This document shows positions 34,718-43,264 of a stretch of DNA of 64,000 bases, one piece after another. Location: assembly GCF_000383615.1 (NCBI RefSeq), contig NZ_KB911588.1, positions 354,850-418,849 of the forward strand, given 5' to 3'. The stretch's first letter is position 1. Each line of letters begins with the position of its first letter. Origin of the DNA: Streptomyces canus 299MFChir4.1. GTDB lineage: Bacteria > Actinomycetota > Actinomycetes > Streptomycetales > Streptomycetaceae. The notes below the pieces were generated by a model. That model saw only the letters and a list, made by a program, of their open reading frames with translations. It did not search any database and was not told the origin of the DNA. The position numbers were made by a program, and so were the translations under genes.

Positions 34718-37700
34718 TCACACCTGTTGCGGCTCCAGATCCCGATCGATCCGCTGCCATGCGGTCGCTGCCTCACTGAGCGGATGGGTCTCGCCCAGCC
34801 GCTGGATCAGATCGGTCTCCGCGTCCTGGTGGAGTCGGGTGGCCTCCTTGTCCCGGCCCAGGTCGCGGAGGGTGATCGCCAGGTTGGCCATGCTGCTGAG
34901 GACATCGGGGTGGGTGGGCCCGAGCCGGGCGCGCAGCCCGGTCAGAGCCGGCCGCTCCCAGTGCTCGGCCTCTTCGAGGCGACCGAGGTCGGCCAGCGCG
35001 TTGGCCAGGCTGGTCCCCGCGCTCAGAGCGGCCGGGTGATCGCCGCCGAGGGCCGCCGCGAGGGCGGTGTGGGCCTGTTCGGCCAGGTCCGCGGCCTTCT
35101 GCGCATCGCCGAGGGCCCGGTGGTAGGTCGCCAGGTTGTTGATGCAGAACATCGTGAACGGGTGGTCGGGGCCGAAGGAGTTCCGATACCCCTCCAGCAC
35201 CTCCTCGACCTGCCGTACGGCCCGCGCAGCACCCTGCTCGGGATCGGTGGCGAGGTAGTCGGCGGCGAGGTTGAGCTGACAGGCCAGTTCCTCGGGAATG
35301 GAGCGGCCGTACCGGTCGCGGTAGCGGGTGTGGGTCTCCCAGGTCTGCTCGCTCAGCTGCAGCGCCTCCGCGGACCGGCCGGCCTTGCGCAGGGACACGG
35401 CGAGGCTCTTGTCGACCCGCAGCACCTCCGGCACGTACGGGTTGAGCACCTGGCCGAAGAGCTCGCGCACCTGACGCAGGATCTCCACCGACTCGTCGTA
35501 CTCGCCGAGCTCCCTCAGGTCGCGGGCGTAGTGGCTGCGGGTGGTGAGTGTGTAGGGGTGCAGCGGGCCGACCAGCGCGGTGCGGCGGCGCACGGTGTCC
35601 TCGTCGAGCCGCCGGGCGGCCTCGCTGTCCCCGGTGAGGCGGTGGTCGATGGCCAGATTGTTGGCGGAGCGGAGGGTTCGGGAGTGGTCCTCGCCGAAGA
35701 TCTCGCGGAATCCGTTGTAGTTGCGCTGGTCCAGCTCCAGTGCCTCGTTGAAGCGGCCGAGCGCCCGCAGGTCGGCGGCCACGTTGCCGGAAGTGATGAG
35801 CAGGGACGGGTGGCCCTCGTCGAGGAGCCTGCGCTGCCGGGCCAGGGTGTCCTCGTCCATCTCCCGGGCGGCCTGGTACTCACCCTGGGAGCGCAGGATG
35901 TTGGCCAGCTCGAATCGGAGGTTGAGTATCTGCTCGTCGTTGGAGTCCGGGAACTCGGTGCTCCAGAACTCGTCGAGCTGGGAACCCAGGGTGCGGGCGA
36001 GGTGCAGTTCGCCGCGCTTCCACAGGTAGCGCATGCGGTCCACCATCAGCTGCCGGGGCTCCTCCTCCGCGCACTCGCGGATGTTGGAGGGGACGAGGTG
36101 CGGCCAGATCACCTCGAACTCGGGCCACTTGGCGGGGTCGTCCACCGCGTCCTCGGAGGGCCGTATGGCGGCGAGGATGCGGTGCACCTCGTGGACGGTG
36201 TCCTCGGCCACCTGCGGGTCCATGCTGTCGCGCACCGCGGCCTGCACCAGCCGGTGCACCTGGATGGAGTTGTCGGAGGCGTCCACCTTGGCCAGCGCGA
36301 ACCTGTTCAGCGCCTGGGTGACCTTGCCGAGCATGTACCTCGCGCGCAGGTCCTTGTCGTAGGGCAGCAGCGCCCTGATCATCGCGTCGCTGCCGACGAG
36401 GGCCATCGAGATCGGCTCGGCGGACAGGAAGCTGCACAGTTCGAGCAGCCGGGCCGCCGCGGGTGACTCGTGACGCAGCCGGGTGACGGAGATGTTCCAG
36501 GTGGCGCCCACGGAGGACGGGTACTCCACGGCGTTGACGGCGGCCTGGACCGACAGCACCTGGGTGCTCTGCTCACGCAGCTGCTCGATGTACTCCCCCA
36601 CGGGCGTGGCCGTCGTGGCCAGCCAGGCCGCCGCGACCTCGATCGCCAGGGGCAGGTCGCCGACCGCGTCGGCCACCAGGGCCGCGTCCTCCTCGCGCAG
36701 TCCCGGCACCCGTCCGGTGAGGTGCTCGACGCTCTCCTCCCGGGTGAAGACCTCGACCTCCACCGTCCGGACCTGGGTCGAGGCCGGCTTGGTGCGGGTG
36801 GTGACCAGGAGGTGGCCGTAGACGTCGTCGGGGATCGGGCCGGTCTGGTCGCTGAAGCGGTTCAGCACGTCGTCCAGGTCCTCGACGTTGTCGAAGACCA
36901 GCAGCCAGCGCTTGTACGGGTGGCCGGCCCGCAGGGCCTGAAGCGCGGCCACGGCGGCCTCGGACACGTCGTCGCCGATGCCCGGGGCGAGCCGTCGGCC
37001 GAGGTCGGCGAGTTTGGGCGCGACCAGGTCGGGCTGTTCGGCGTCCACCCACCACACCAGGTCGTAGTCGGGCTTGAAGCGGTTGGCGTACTCGCGTGCC
37101 AGCTGGGTCTTGCCCACCCCGCCGAGCCCGTGCAGCACCTGGGGCAGCCGCCCCCCGGACGCGCCGGTGACGAACTGGTGGCGCACCTGTTCCAGGATCG
37201 AGGAGCGGCCGGTGAAGAACGGATAGCGGGGCTGGACGTTGGACACGCTCGTGCTGCTGTTGGGAAAGCGCGCGCCGTGCGGGTGGGCGGCCGGCTGCGG
37301 CGAGCTGGGCCGGCCCAGGCCGGTGAGCAGCTGGGTCGCCGCCGTCTCCTCGTCCAGCCGGGCCAGATCGATGGTGCTGCCCCGGTTCGCGTACGGAATC
37401 TGCTGTACGTCCCCGACCCGCAGGGCGACCGGCTGGTGCTGGTGCGGACCGCCCGAGTGCACCGTGGCCTCCCAGGCGGCCTGGGCCGTCCGGGAACCGA
37501 GGAAGGCGGGGGAGACCACGGCGAGCACCCGCTGCGAGCCGCCGGCCAGCGCCTCCGCGCCGACCTCCAGGGTCGTCATCGACCGCACGTCCTGGGAGGC
37601 CACCTCGAAGCGCGCCTCGCGCAGCACCGCCTCCAGCCAGTCCACCCACATCCGGTCCTCGGAGACGTACTGGAGCAGCAGTTTCGACGGCGGCAGGGGG

Positions 37701-38683
37701 CGGCGGCGGGTGTAGGCCGAGACGTACTGGTTGCGCTTGACCTCGTTGAGGGGCGGCAGGGAGGTCACCCGACCGGCGGTGACGACGGAGGTCAGCCGCT
37801 CGCAGGCGGTCAGCATGGAACTGGCGACCTTGGGCGGGTCACCGAAGGGGGCGAGGATCTCCTCGTAGGCGTAGTAGGGGCGGTAGGGAATCTCCACCGA
37901 ACCCCAGTAGGCGGTGAGTTCCTCGGGGTCCATGCCGCTGGGCAGGCCGTCGAAGCGCTCACGGGCCAGTGCGCGTCCGGCGTCGACCTTGTCCTTCTCG
38001 CCGTCGTCGATGCGCATGGCGACCGGCAGGATCCGGATCCCTTTGTCGCCGTAGCGCTCCTCGATGTCCTGGGCGACCGCGGCGGCGCCCTCGATGCTCT
38101 GGTCGCTGAGTGTGTAGCAGACCACCAGGGTGCTGGGCATCTGCACGGTGCAGATGTCGGCGAGGTCGCTGTGGCCGGTACGGCTGTCGATCAGGGTGAA
38201 GTCGTAGTACCGCTCCATGTCCGAGCGCATCGCGTCGAAGAACTGACCGCCGCCGTAGCTGCTGTAGAAGCTGTCCCAGTCCATGTTGCCGACGATCGGG
38301 TAGTCGCGGTGGCGCATGCCCGCCGACAGGAAGTCCAGGCTGCCGGGCTCCGGGAAGTTCCACTCCAGGGAGATGGCGTGGGGGCGCACCCGGGCGTAGC
38401 GGCGGTGCCAGTCCGGTTCGCGGTCGGGCAGGTCACGCAGTGCTTCGCGGCGGTAGTCGTCGATCAGGTTGACCAGGCCCGGAGTGGCCCGCAGTAAGGA
38501 GGGCTTCAGGAACGGGTGGAAGAACCTGTGCAGGCCCGGGGCTTCGAGATCCCAGTCGACAGCGAGCACGCGGTAGCCGTTGGCGGCCAGGATCCAGGCC
38601 ACGTTGGCGAGGGCCATCGTCCGGCCGGTACCGCCCTTGTACGAGTAGAAGGTGATCACTGAACCCTTGCGGTTCTCGGTCAT
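34718..38683 (-). CDS. fxsT: FxSxx-COOH system protein FxsT: ParA-like, TIR-like, NB-ARC and TPR domains
   Basis: A 1,321-residue protein from the ATG at 38683 (GGAGGG upstream). Residues about 8-320 are a ParA/MinD-like NTPase with Walker A YKGGTGRT and VDWDLEAPG. About 334-460 is a TIR-like domain (LLLQYVSEDRMWVDWLEAVL). An NB-ARC/STAND ATPase follows with Walker A GLGGVGKTQ (about 521-529) and Walker B LLVFDNVEDLDD (about 594). From about 890 to 1,300 there are tandem tetratricopeptide repeats. This is the 'FxSxx-COOH system tetratricopeptide repeat protein' family. The layout recalls immune STAND sensors: TPRs could sense, NB-ARC switch and TIR act. Codon 63 is TTA, so bldA tRNA may limit translation. 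It lies 91 bases downstream of fxsC. Confidence 0.93.
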   Translation of the reverse strand: MTENRKGSVITFYSYKGGTGRTMALANVAWILAANGYRVLAVDWDLEAPGLHRFFHPFLKPSLLRATPGLVNLIDDYRREALRDLPDREPDWHRRYARVRPHAISLEWNFPEPGSLDFLSAGMRHRDYPIVGNMDWDSFYSSYGGGQFFDAMRSDMERYYDFTLIDSRTGHSDLADICTVQMPSTLVVCYTLSDQSIEGAAAVAQDIEERYGDKGIRILPVAMRIDDGEKDKVDAGRALARERFDGLPSGMDPEELTAYWGSVEIPYRPYYAYEEILAPFGDPPKVASSMLTACERLTSVVTAGRVTSLPPLNEVKRNQYVSAYTRRRPLPPSKLLLQYVSEDRMWVDWLEAVLREARFEVASQDVRSMTTLEVGAEALAGGSQRVLAVVSPAFLGSRTAQAAWEATVHSGGPHQHQPVALRVGDVQQIPYANRGSTIDLARLDEETAATQLLTGLGRPSSPQPAAHPHGARFPNSSTSVSNVQPRYPFFTGRSSILEQVRHQFVTGASGGRLPQVLHGLGGVGKTQLAREYANRFKPDYDLVWWVDAEQPDLVAPKLADLGRRLAPGIGDDVSEAAVAALQALRAGHPYKRWLLVFDNVEDLDDVLNRFSDQTGPIPDDVYGHLLVTTRTKPASTQVRTVEVEVFTREESVEHLTGRVPGLREEDAALVADAVGDLPLAIEVAAAWLATTATPVGEYIEQLREQSTQVLSVQAAVNAVEYPSSVGATWNISVTRLRHESPAAARLLELCSFLSAEPISMALVGSDAMIRALLPYDKDLRARYMLGKVTQALNRFALAKVDASDNSIQVHRLVQAAVRDSMDPQVAEDTVHEVHRILAAIRPSEDAVDDPAKWPEFEVIWPHLVPSNIRECAEEEPRQLMVDRMRYLWKRGELHLARTLGSQLDEFWSTEFPDSNDEQILNLRFELANILRSQGEYQAAREMDEDTLARQRRLLDEGHPSLLITSGNVAADLRALGRFNEALELDQRNYNGFREIFGEDHSRTLRSANNLAIDHRLTGDSEAARRLDEDTVRRRTALVGPLHPYTLTTRSHYARDLRELGEYDESVEILRQVRELFGQVLNPYVPEVLRVDKSLAVSLRKAGRSAEALQLSEQTWETHTRYRDRYGRSIPEELACQLNLAADYLATDPEQGAARAVRQVEEVLEGYRNSFGPDHPFTMFCINNLATYHRALGDAQKAADLAEQAHTALAAALGGDHPAALSAGTSLANALADLGRLEEAEHWERPALTGLRARLGPTHPDVLSSMANLAITLRDLGRDKEATRLHQDAETDLIQRLGETHPLSEAATAWQRIDRDLEPQQV

Positions 38684-38774
38684 GGCGCCCTCCGCTGTGT
38701 CGGCCTTGCTCTTCCCTCGTGCCGTACGTGCCGGGTCCCGCGGGCGGGTCCGCGCGGGTGCCCCGGCCTCGCGC

Positions 38775-40028
38775 TCAGACGTGGTGTCCCAGCCTGGGCA
38801 GCCGCGGGGGTTCGATGGGTGGCCCCTTCGGCGGATAGGTCCTCGCATGGGACTCGTAGTAGTTGACCGCCTGCCGTACGGCCTTCTGGAGTTCGAGCTG
38901 GAAGGCTTCGAGGGTGCGTATGGCACCGCCGGACGAGCGGTGGCCCGAACCGACCAACTGGCGTGCGGCCAGCACCCGGTCGGTGAGCTCCTGCAACTGC
39001 CGGTCCCGCTCCGGGGAGATCGCGTCGTCCCTGTGCTGGGGGATCAACACGCTGATCCAGGGCCGCTGCTGCTCGGCCAGTTGCGCCATGAGTTCCTTCA
39101 CGCGCGGGGAGTTGAGGGCCCACCGGTCGAGCAGCAGCAGGGCGGGCGCGGTGGGCGGGCCCATGGTGAGGAGGCGGTCGGCCTCGTTCTCGAAGTCGCT
39201 GACGGTGACCCGGTAGTTCATGGCCCTGACAAGGTCGGCGGCGTGTTCCGCGAGCGAGCGCGTCGACACCGGGTGGTAGGGGTTCCACTCGAGCGGGGTG
39301 TCCCCGTAGTAGTCGGGCACCCGGCCCGGCGGCAGGTCCGACCGGGAGCGGGCGATCACCGTGACGTCGAACTCGGGCGGGTGAGCGCCGTCGCCGAAGG
39401 CGCTGGGCAGCGACTCGTACTGCCGGTAGACCTGCCCCTCCTCCAGGTTTATGGCCCTGCTGGCGCGCACGATCCGCTGTGCCAGCCGGTAGACGGCGAG
39501 TTCGTACTGGTCTTTGAGATAGCTGAGCTTGGTCAGCCCGTAGAAACCCTCCGCGGCGTAGTCGTCCCCGAAGTCCCCGTGCTGGAACTGCAGGTCCTTG
39601 GCCACCTGGGGAAGCTGGGCGAGTTCGACGGGAACCCATAACGCCGGGACGATGGCGCTCTCGCGCGATTCCCCGCGAAGAGTGCGGCGGTAGATCTCCC
39701 GCTGCGAGAACGCCCACCACTCACGGCCGCACTGTTCGCTGATGAAGTACCGGGGCGAGTACAGCGGCACGAACACCTGGCAGCGGGCGAGGTTCTCCGA
39801 CAACTCGTCCGTCCACCGCGTTCCCAGCGCGATCCCCTGGTCCAGAAAGCCGGCCCTGGCGCCCACCGGTAACGACGTCATCTCCAGGATGTGCGCGCAC
39901 AGGCCGTCGTACAGCTTCTTCACCCATGCGTTGGGCCCGGCGATCTCGGAGTCGTTGCGCGGTGTATGCGCGTAACTGAGGAAAAAGTACGGCCGCCCAT
40001 TCCTGGGGTCCTCTGAGTCCCCTCGCAC
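38775..40028 (-). CDS. fxsC: TIR-like protein FxsC
   Basis: A 417-residue protein with a GTG start at 40028 (GGGGG about 6 bases upstream). The N-terminal part starts YFFLSYAHTPRND and continues FLDQGIALGTRW and VFVPLYSPRYFISEQCGREW, which is the TIR-like fold of FxsC. The C-terminal half carries the second FxsC domain (DVTVIARSRSDLPPGR, RDDAISPERD). It has two TTA codons (53 and 130). TIR proteins either scaffold signalling or cleave NAD; a catalytic Glu cannot be assigned with confidence. The partner fxsT also has a TIR-like domain. Confidence 0.93.
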   Translation of the reverse strand: MRGDSEDPRNGRPYFFLSYAHTPRNDSEIAGPNAWVKKLYDGLCAHILEMTSLPVGARAGFLDQGIALGTRWTDELSENLARCQVFVPLYSPRYFISEQCGREWWAFSQREIYRRTLRGESRESAIVPALWVPVELAQLPQVAKDLQFQHGDFGDDYAAEGFYGLTKLSYLKDQYELAVYRLAQRIVRASRAINLEEGQVYRQYESLPSAFGDGAHPPEFDVTVIARSRSDLPPGRVPDYYGDTPLEWNPYHPVSTRSLAEHAADLVRAMNYRVTVSDFENEADRLLTMGPPTAPALLLLDRWALNSPRVKELMAQLAEQQRPWISVLIPQHRDDAISPERDRQLQELTDRVLAARQLVGSGHRSSGGAIRTLEAFQLELQKAVRQAVNYYESHARTYPPKGPPIEPPRLPRLGHHV

Positions 40029-40137
40029 GAATACCCCCGATACGCCGCCGACGGAGCTTCAGTGTAGGAACCAGCGCCTCATCAGCGGAACGGTACGGCG
40101 AAGTCGACTGCGGGCCGCCGATATGCCGGGGTCTCAG

Positions 40138-42546
40138 TCAACTCCCCGGCACCGTGCGTCCCTTGTGGTCCCCCGCTGTTCTGCGGGCGCTGATCAGCGC
40201 GTCGGGGCGCACCGGATCCGTCAGCCGTGCCGACACGGTCTCCCCCATGGCCGACACGAATCGTTCGCCCAGTTCTGTCAGAGCTCCGGAGCCGGCGAGT
40301 GTGTCCACCGCCTCCGCGGTCTGCTCGCGCCACCGGGCGAACCGGACTTCGGCCTCGCGCGCCTCGGTGCCGTCCGCGGTCCGTCGCAGGGCGCGCCAGT
40401 AGTCGACGACGGCGATGTGCGCGTACGTCCCCTGCAACAGCCCTTCCAGCGGGCGGGGATCCGGACGCCAGGGGGCGTAGAAGAGCTGCTCGCAGGTGGG
40501 GTCGTAGAGGTCCATGAGATCGAGTACGGCGCCGAGCTTGACGTGCTGGAATTCGTGGACCAGCAGACACGCCAGGGTCTGAGGTGTGTCCGGCCGGGCG
40601 ATGCCGACCGCGCCGAAGGCGTCCCGGGCCGCCGAGCTGATGTCCGCGCCCGTGGCGGACTCCCGCAACGGGGTCACGGTGTTCAGGCCTGCGGCGAGTC
40701 CGGGTGCGTACGCGGGCAGTTCACGCCGGATCCACTCCCACGCGGCGGCGAGATGGTCGCGCCAGTCCTCGGCCGCCGAGGGGGACAACCGCGTCCGCAC
40801 GGGGTAGCCGTGGGCGTCCCGCCAGGGGTCCGTGTCCTCCAGAGCGACGGCCCAGCCCGGCAGTTCGAACCGGTGCCGGGCCCACCAGGCGGGATCCGCA
40901 CCGGACTTGCGGCCCACGGTGTGCGCCCGCTCTCCGACCCGGACCGTGAAGCCCTCGTCCGCGCCCCCGGTGACCTGCGCCCGAGTCGCGTCCCCCACGA
41001 CGAACGCGCCCAGCGTCGGCAGCCGCAGCACCCCGGAACCGGTCGGCACGGTCACGGTGCCTTCGCGCCCGGCCCGCACCAGTGCCGCCGCGGCGAGTTC
41101 CGCGACCCCGCGCATCGCGATCCGGCCGGCTTCCCCGTCACCGCGCAGCGCGCGCTGTGCCCAGGGGCGCAGGTAGGGGTGGGCCAGTACGGCGTCCACC
41201 GACTCGGGAGCCTCCGCGTCGAGGACCGAGAGGGTCTCCCAGGCCGCCGAACCGGTCGCGCTGTGCGCGCTCTCGTGCCAGACGGCGGCGAGGAGTTCGC
41301 GGTTGACGGTGAGTTCGTGCCGGACCAGCAGTTCCACGGCTTCGGCGCCACCGAAGCCGGTGGCGAGCTCGTCGAGGTGCGCTTCGTCCAGGGGGAGTTG
41401 CGGCATCGGCGTCTTCTGGGCTTCCCTGTCGCGGATCCCGGTGATGAGCTGTTTCAGGTCGGCGCAGTACACGGACGGGTTCATGAACCCGCCGGCACCG
41501 CTCCCGGAGCGGTAGCGGTGCGCGTACAGCCCGCCACCGCACGAGCGGACGACCGGACAGTCACGGCAGGTCTCGCACAGTCCGTCCAGTCCCAGCTGCC
41601 GGGCCACGATGCCGGGGTGTACGGCCATCTCGTCCAGGGAGTTGGCGTGCACGTCCATGCCGGTGCCGGGTGCTCCGTCGTACGCGGTCTTCAGCGAGTC
41701 CGCCTGTTCGAGCGCGCCGTCGGTCTCGATGACCGCCAGTTCCACCGGGGCCAGTCCGAGGGACTCGGTGAGGCTGCTCGCTCCGCGCAGGGTGCGCAGG
41801 ACGGAGTCGAGAACCCGTACTCCCATGGGTCGGCCCGCGGCGGTCCAGCGGTCGTGGACCCGCAGGAGCCAGTCGCCGTACGAGGTGGCCGAGGCGCTGT
41901 CCTCCGGGCGCGCCGGGGGCTCGTCCCAGGTGGCGTGGGGGAGCAGGAAGTCGATGCGGGGCGGGGTGAGTCCGGCCAGGGCGTCGTAGACGGTGACCGG
42001 GTCGTTGCGCAGATCGACCGTGCAGAGGAGTCCGGCGAAGAGGTGCCGGTAGCGAGGGCTGTTGAGCAGGTCGATCGCGCGCAGGACCTGGGCGTGACTG
42101 CTGCGGCCGTTGCGATAGCGGCGGTGCAGGTCGTTGGCGGCGCGGTCGCCGTCGAGCGAGACGCCGACCTTGATGTCGAACTCCGCGAACAGGTCGCAGA
42201 ACTTTTCGTCGAGGGTGACGCCGTTGGTGTGGATGCGCAGGTCGAGTGCGCAGATGCCGGACAGGGCGGTATGCAGGCTCTGCGCCGCCAGCCGGAGCCT
42301 TTCCCGGCCGGCGAGGAGGGGCTCCCCGCCGTGCAGGACGACGTGAACGGTGTCCAGGCGGTGGGTTCGGGCGTGGTCGGCGATGCGCCGGGCGGCGATG
42401 TCCAGCACCGCACCGGAGATCACCGTGGGGCGGCCTCGCCAGCTCTGGTCTGCGTGTTCGAACACATAGCAGTGATCGCATGCGAGATCACAGCGGCTGT
42501 GCATCTTCAGCACGAACTGGCTCAGTGGGTGCGGCGACGGGTCCAT
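40138..42546 (-). CDS. fxsB: FxsB radical SAM/SPASM cyclophane-forming peptide maturase with HExxH domain
   Basis: An 802-residue enzyme from the ATG at 42546. The radical SAM cluster is CDLACDHC (Cys 19, 23, 26), with the GGEPLL motif following. SPASM cysteines are in CETCRDCPVVRSCGGG (about 322-337), which would bind auxiliary [4Fe-4S] clusters. The C-terminal half carries HEFQH (about 661-665), the HExxH putative peptide-modification domain found fused to FxsB. FxsB-type enzymes form a carbon bond between the aromatic ring and the beta-carbon two residues later, here Phe-x-Ser. No TTA codons were seen. The gene lies 37 bases after fxsA. Confidence 0.96.
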   Translation of the reverse strand: MDPSPHPLSQFVLKMHSRCDLACDHCYVFEHADQSWRGRPTVISGAVLDIAARRIADHARTHRLDTVHVVLHGGEPLLAGRERLRLAAQSLHTALSGICALDLRIHTNGVTLDEKFCDLFAEFDIKVGVSLDGDRAANDLHRRYRNGRSSHAQVLRAIDLLNSPRYRHLFAGLLCTVDLRNDPVTVYDALAGLTPPRIDFLLPHATWDEPPARPEDSASATSYGDWLLRVHDRWTAAGRPMGVRVLDSVLRTLRGASSLTESLGLAPVELAVIETDGALEQADSLKTAYDGAPGTGMDVHANSLDEMAVHPGIVARQLGLDGLCETCRDCPVVRSCGGGLYAHRYRSGSGAGGFMNPSVYCADLKQLITGIRDREAQKTPMPQLPLDEAHLDELATGFGGAEAVELLVRHELTVNRELLAAVWHESAHSATGSAAWETLSVLDAEAPESVDAVLAHPYLRPWAQRALRGDGEAGRIAMRGVAELAAAALVRAGREGTVTVPTGSGVLRLPTLGAFVVGDATRAQVTGGADEGFTVRVGERAHTVGRKSGADPAWWARHRFELPGWAVALEDTDPWRDAHGYPVRTRLSPSAAEDWRDHLAAAWEWIRRELPAYAPGLAAGLNTVTPLRESATGADISSAARDAFGAVGIARPDTPQTLACLLVHEFQHVKLGAVLDLMDLYDPTCEQLFYAPWRPDPRPLEGLLQGTYAHIAVVDYWRALRRTADGTEAREAEVRFARWREQTAEAVDTLAGSGALTELGERFVSAMGETVSARLTDPVRPDALISARRTAGDHKGRTVPGS

Positions 42547-42583
42547 CAGCGCACTGCGCGTTCCCTGCCCGAGGGGGCGGAGG

Positions 42584-42778
42584 TCAGACGGCCGACTGGA
42601 ACGCGGCGACCGAGACCCGCGCGGGTCCGCGGTCGGGGGTGCCGTGCGACACGACACGGGTGAGGGCACCGGACCTGAGGCCGTCCGTACGAGCGGCGAG
42701 CCGCACCAAGGGGACCCGCTCCCCGGAGGTCGACTGCTTTCCCGGCTCGCCGGAGATGGTGGTGGTGGGCGTGTTCAT
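42584..42778 (-). CDS. fxsA: FxsA precursor peptide (FxSxx-COOH RiPP)
   Basis: A 64-residue peptide ending VSVAAFQSAV. Its last five residues, Phe-Gln-Ser-Ala-Val, match the FxSxx-COOH motif that names the system. The leader is about 50 residues and includes ERVPLVRLAARTDGLRSG. FxsB should link the Phe ring to the Ser beta-carbon. There is only one core. A GAGG box lies about 8 bases before the ATG at 42778. The fxsA-fxsB spacing of 37 bases indicates one operon. The export route and mature form are unknown. Confidence 0.93.
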   Translation of the reverse strand: MNTPTTTISGEPGKQSTSGERVPLVRLAARTDGLRSGALTRVVSHGTPDRGPARVSVAAFQSAV

Positions 42779-43264
42779 GGACGAACCTCGATCTTCCGTG
42801 TGCCCGCTGGTCTGCGAATGGACAAGGAACGGTCCACGCAAGGCGGATATTACGGACATTCGGAGCGTCCCGCGCGCGAACACGCTCATGGGGGTGAACG
42901 ACCCCGGAGCAGGGGTCGCAGGGCAGATATGAAACCACAACACAGCCCAACTGCGTTCCCCTCAATGTGAGTTGCGCATGTCAGTGCCCGCCTTCGGTCC
43001 TCCGCCTTCGAGGGGGGCTGAGCGGTGACGATGAACCCAGAGTTGTTCCGGTAGGAAGACAAGGGGAACGCAGTCGGTTCCGCCCTCAAGATCTCTTTGT
43101 GAAGATTTTACTCTATTCGAGGATTTGGGGGGACGGCGGAGCCCCGCGCGGAATTCACCCGTCCGAGGCACGACTTCGCGCCCGCTTCAGACTTGCCGGA
43201 TTCAACAGCTCCCGCACAGCGTCCCCTCAAGGTCCTGACGGCCATGGTTCCTAAGTTCCGGCCC
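42779..43264. other. fxsA upstream region with a 13-bp inverted repeat pair
   Basis: This 486-bp divergent space holds the fxsA promoter (minus strand) and the dioxygenase promoter (plus strand). ACTGCGTTCCCCT (42950-42962) is the exact reverse complement of AGGGGAACGCAGT (43062-43074), 99 bp apart. The pair encloses 125 bp. It could be the ends of a decayed miniature element or a regulatory repeat; no target duplication was seen. The part around 43,095-43,125 is unusually AT-rich (AGATTTTACTCTATTC). Confidence 0.5.

Noticed and set aside
36470..38497. A 675-codon open frame on the + strand opposite fxsT
   Set aside because: Antisense of the ParA, TIR and NB-ARC coding region; no conserved motif in the translated frame.
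40123..42663. An 846-codon open frame on the + strand opposite fxsB
   Set aside because: It is the antisense of a gene with full radical SAM, SPASM and HExxH motifs. Long antisense frames are normal in high-GC DNA, and its translation (Gly/Arg/Val/Asp-rich) shows no domain.
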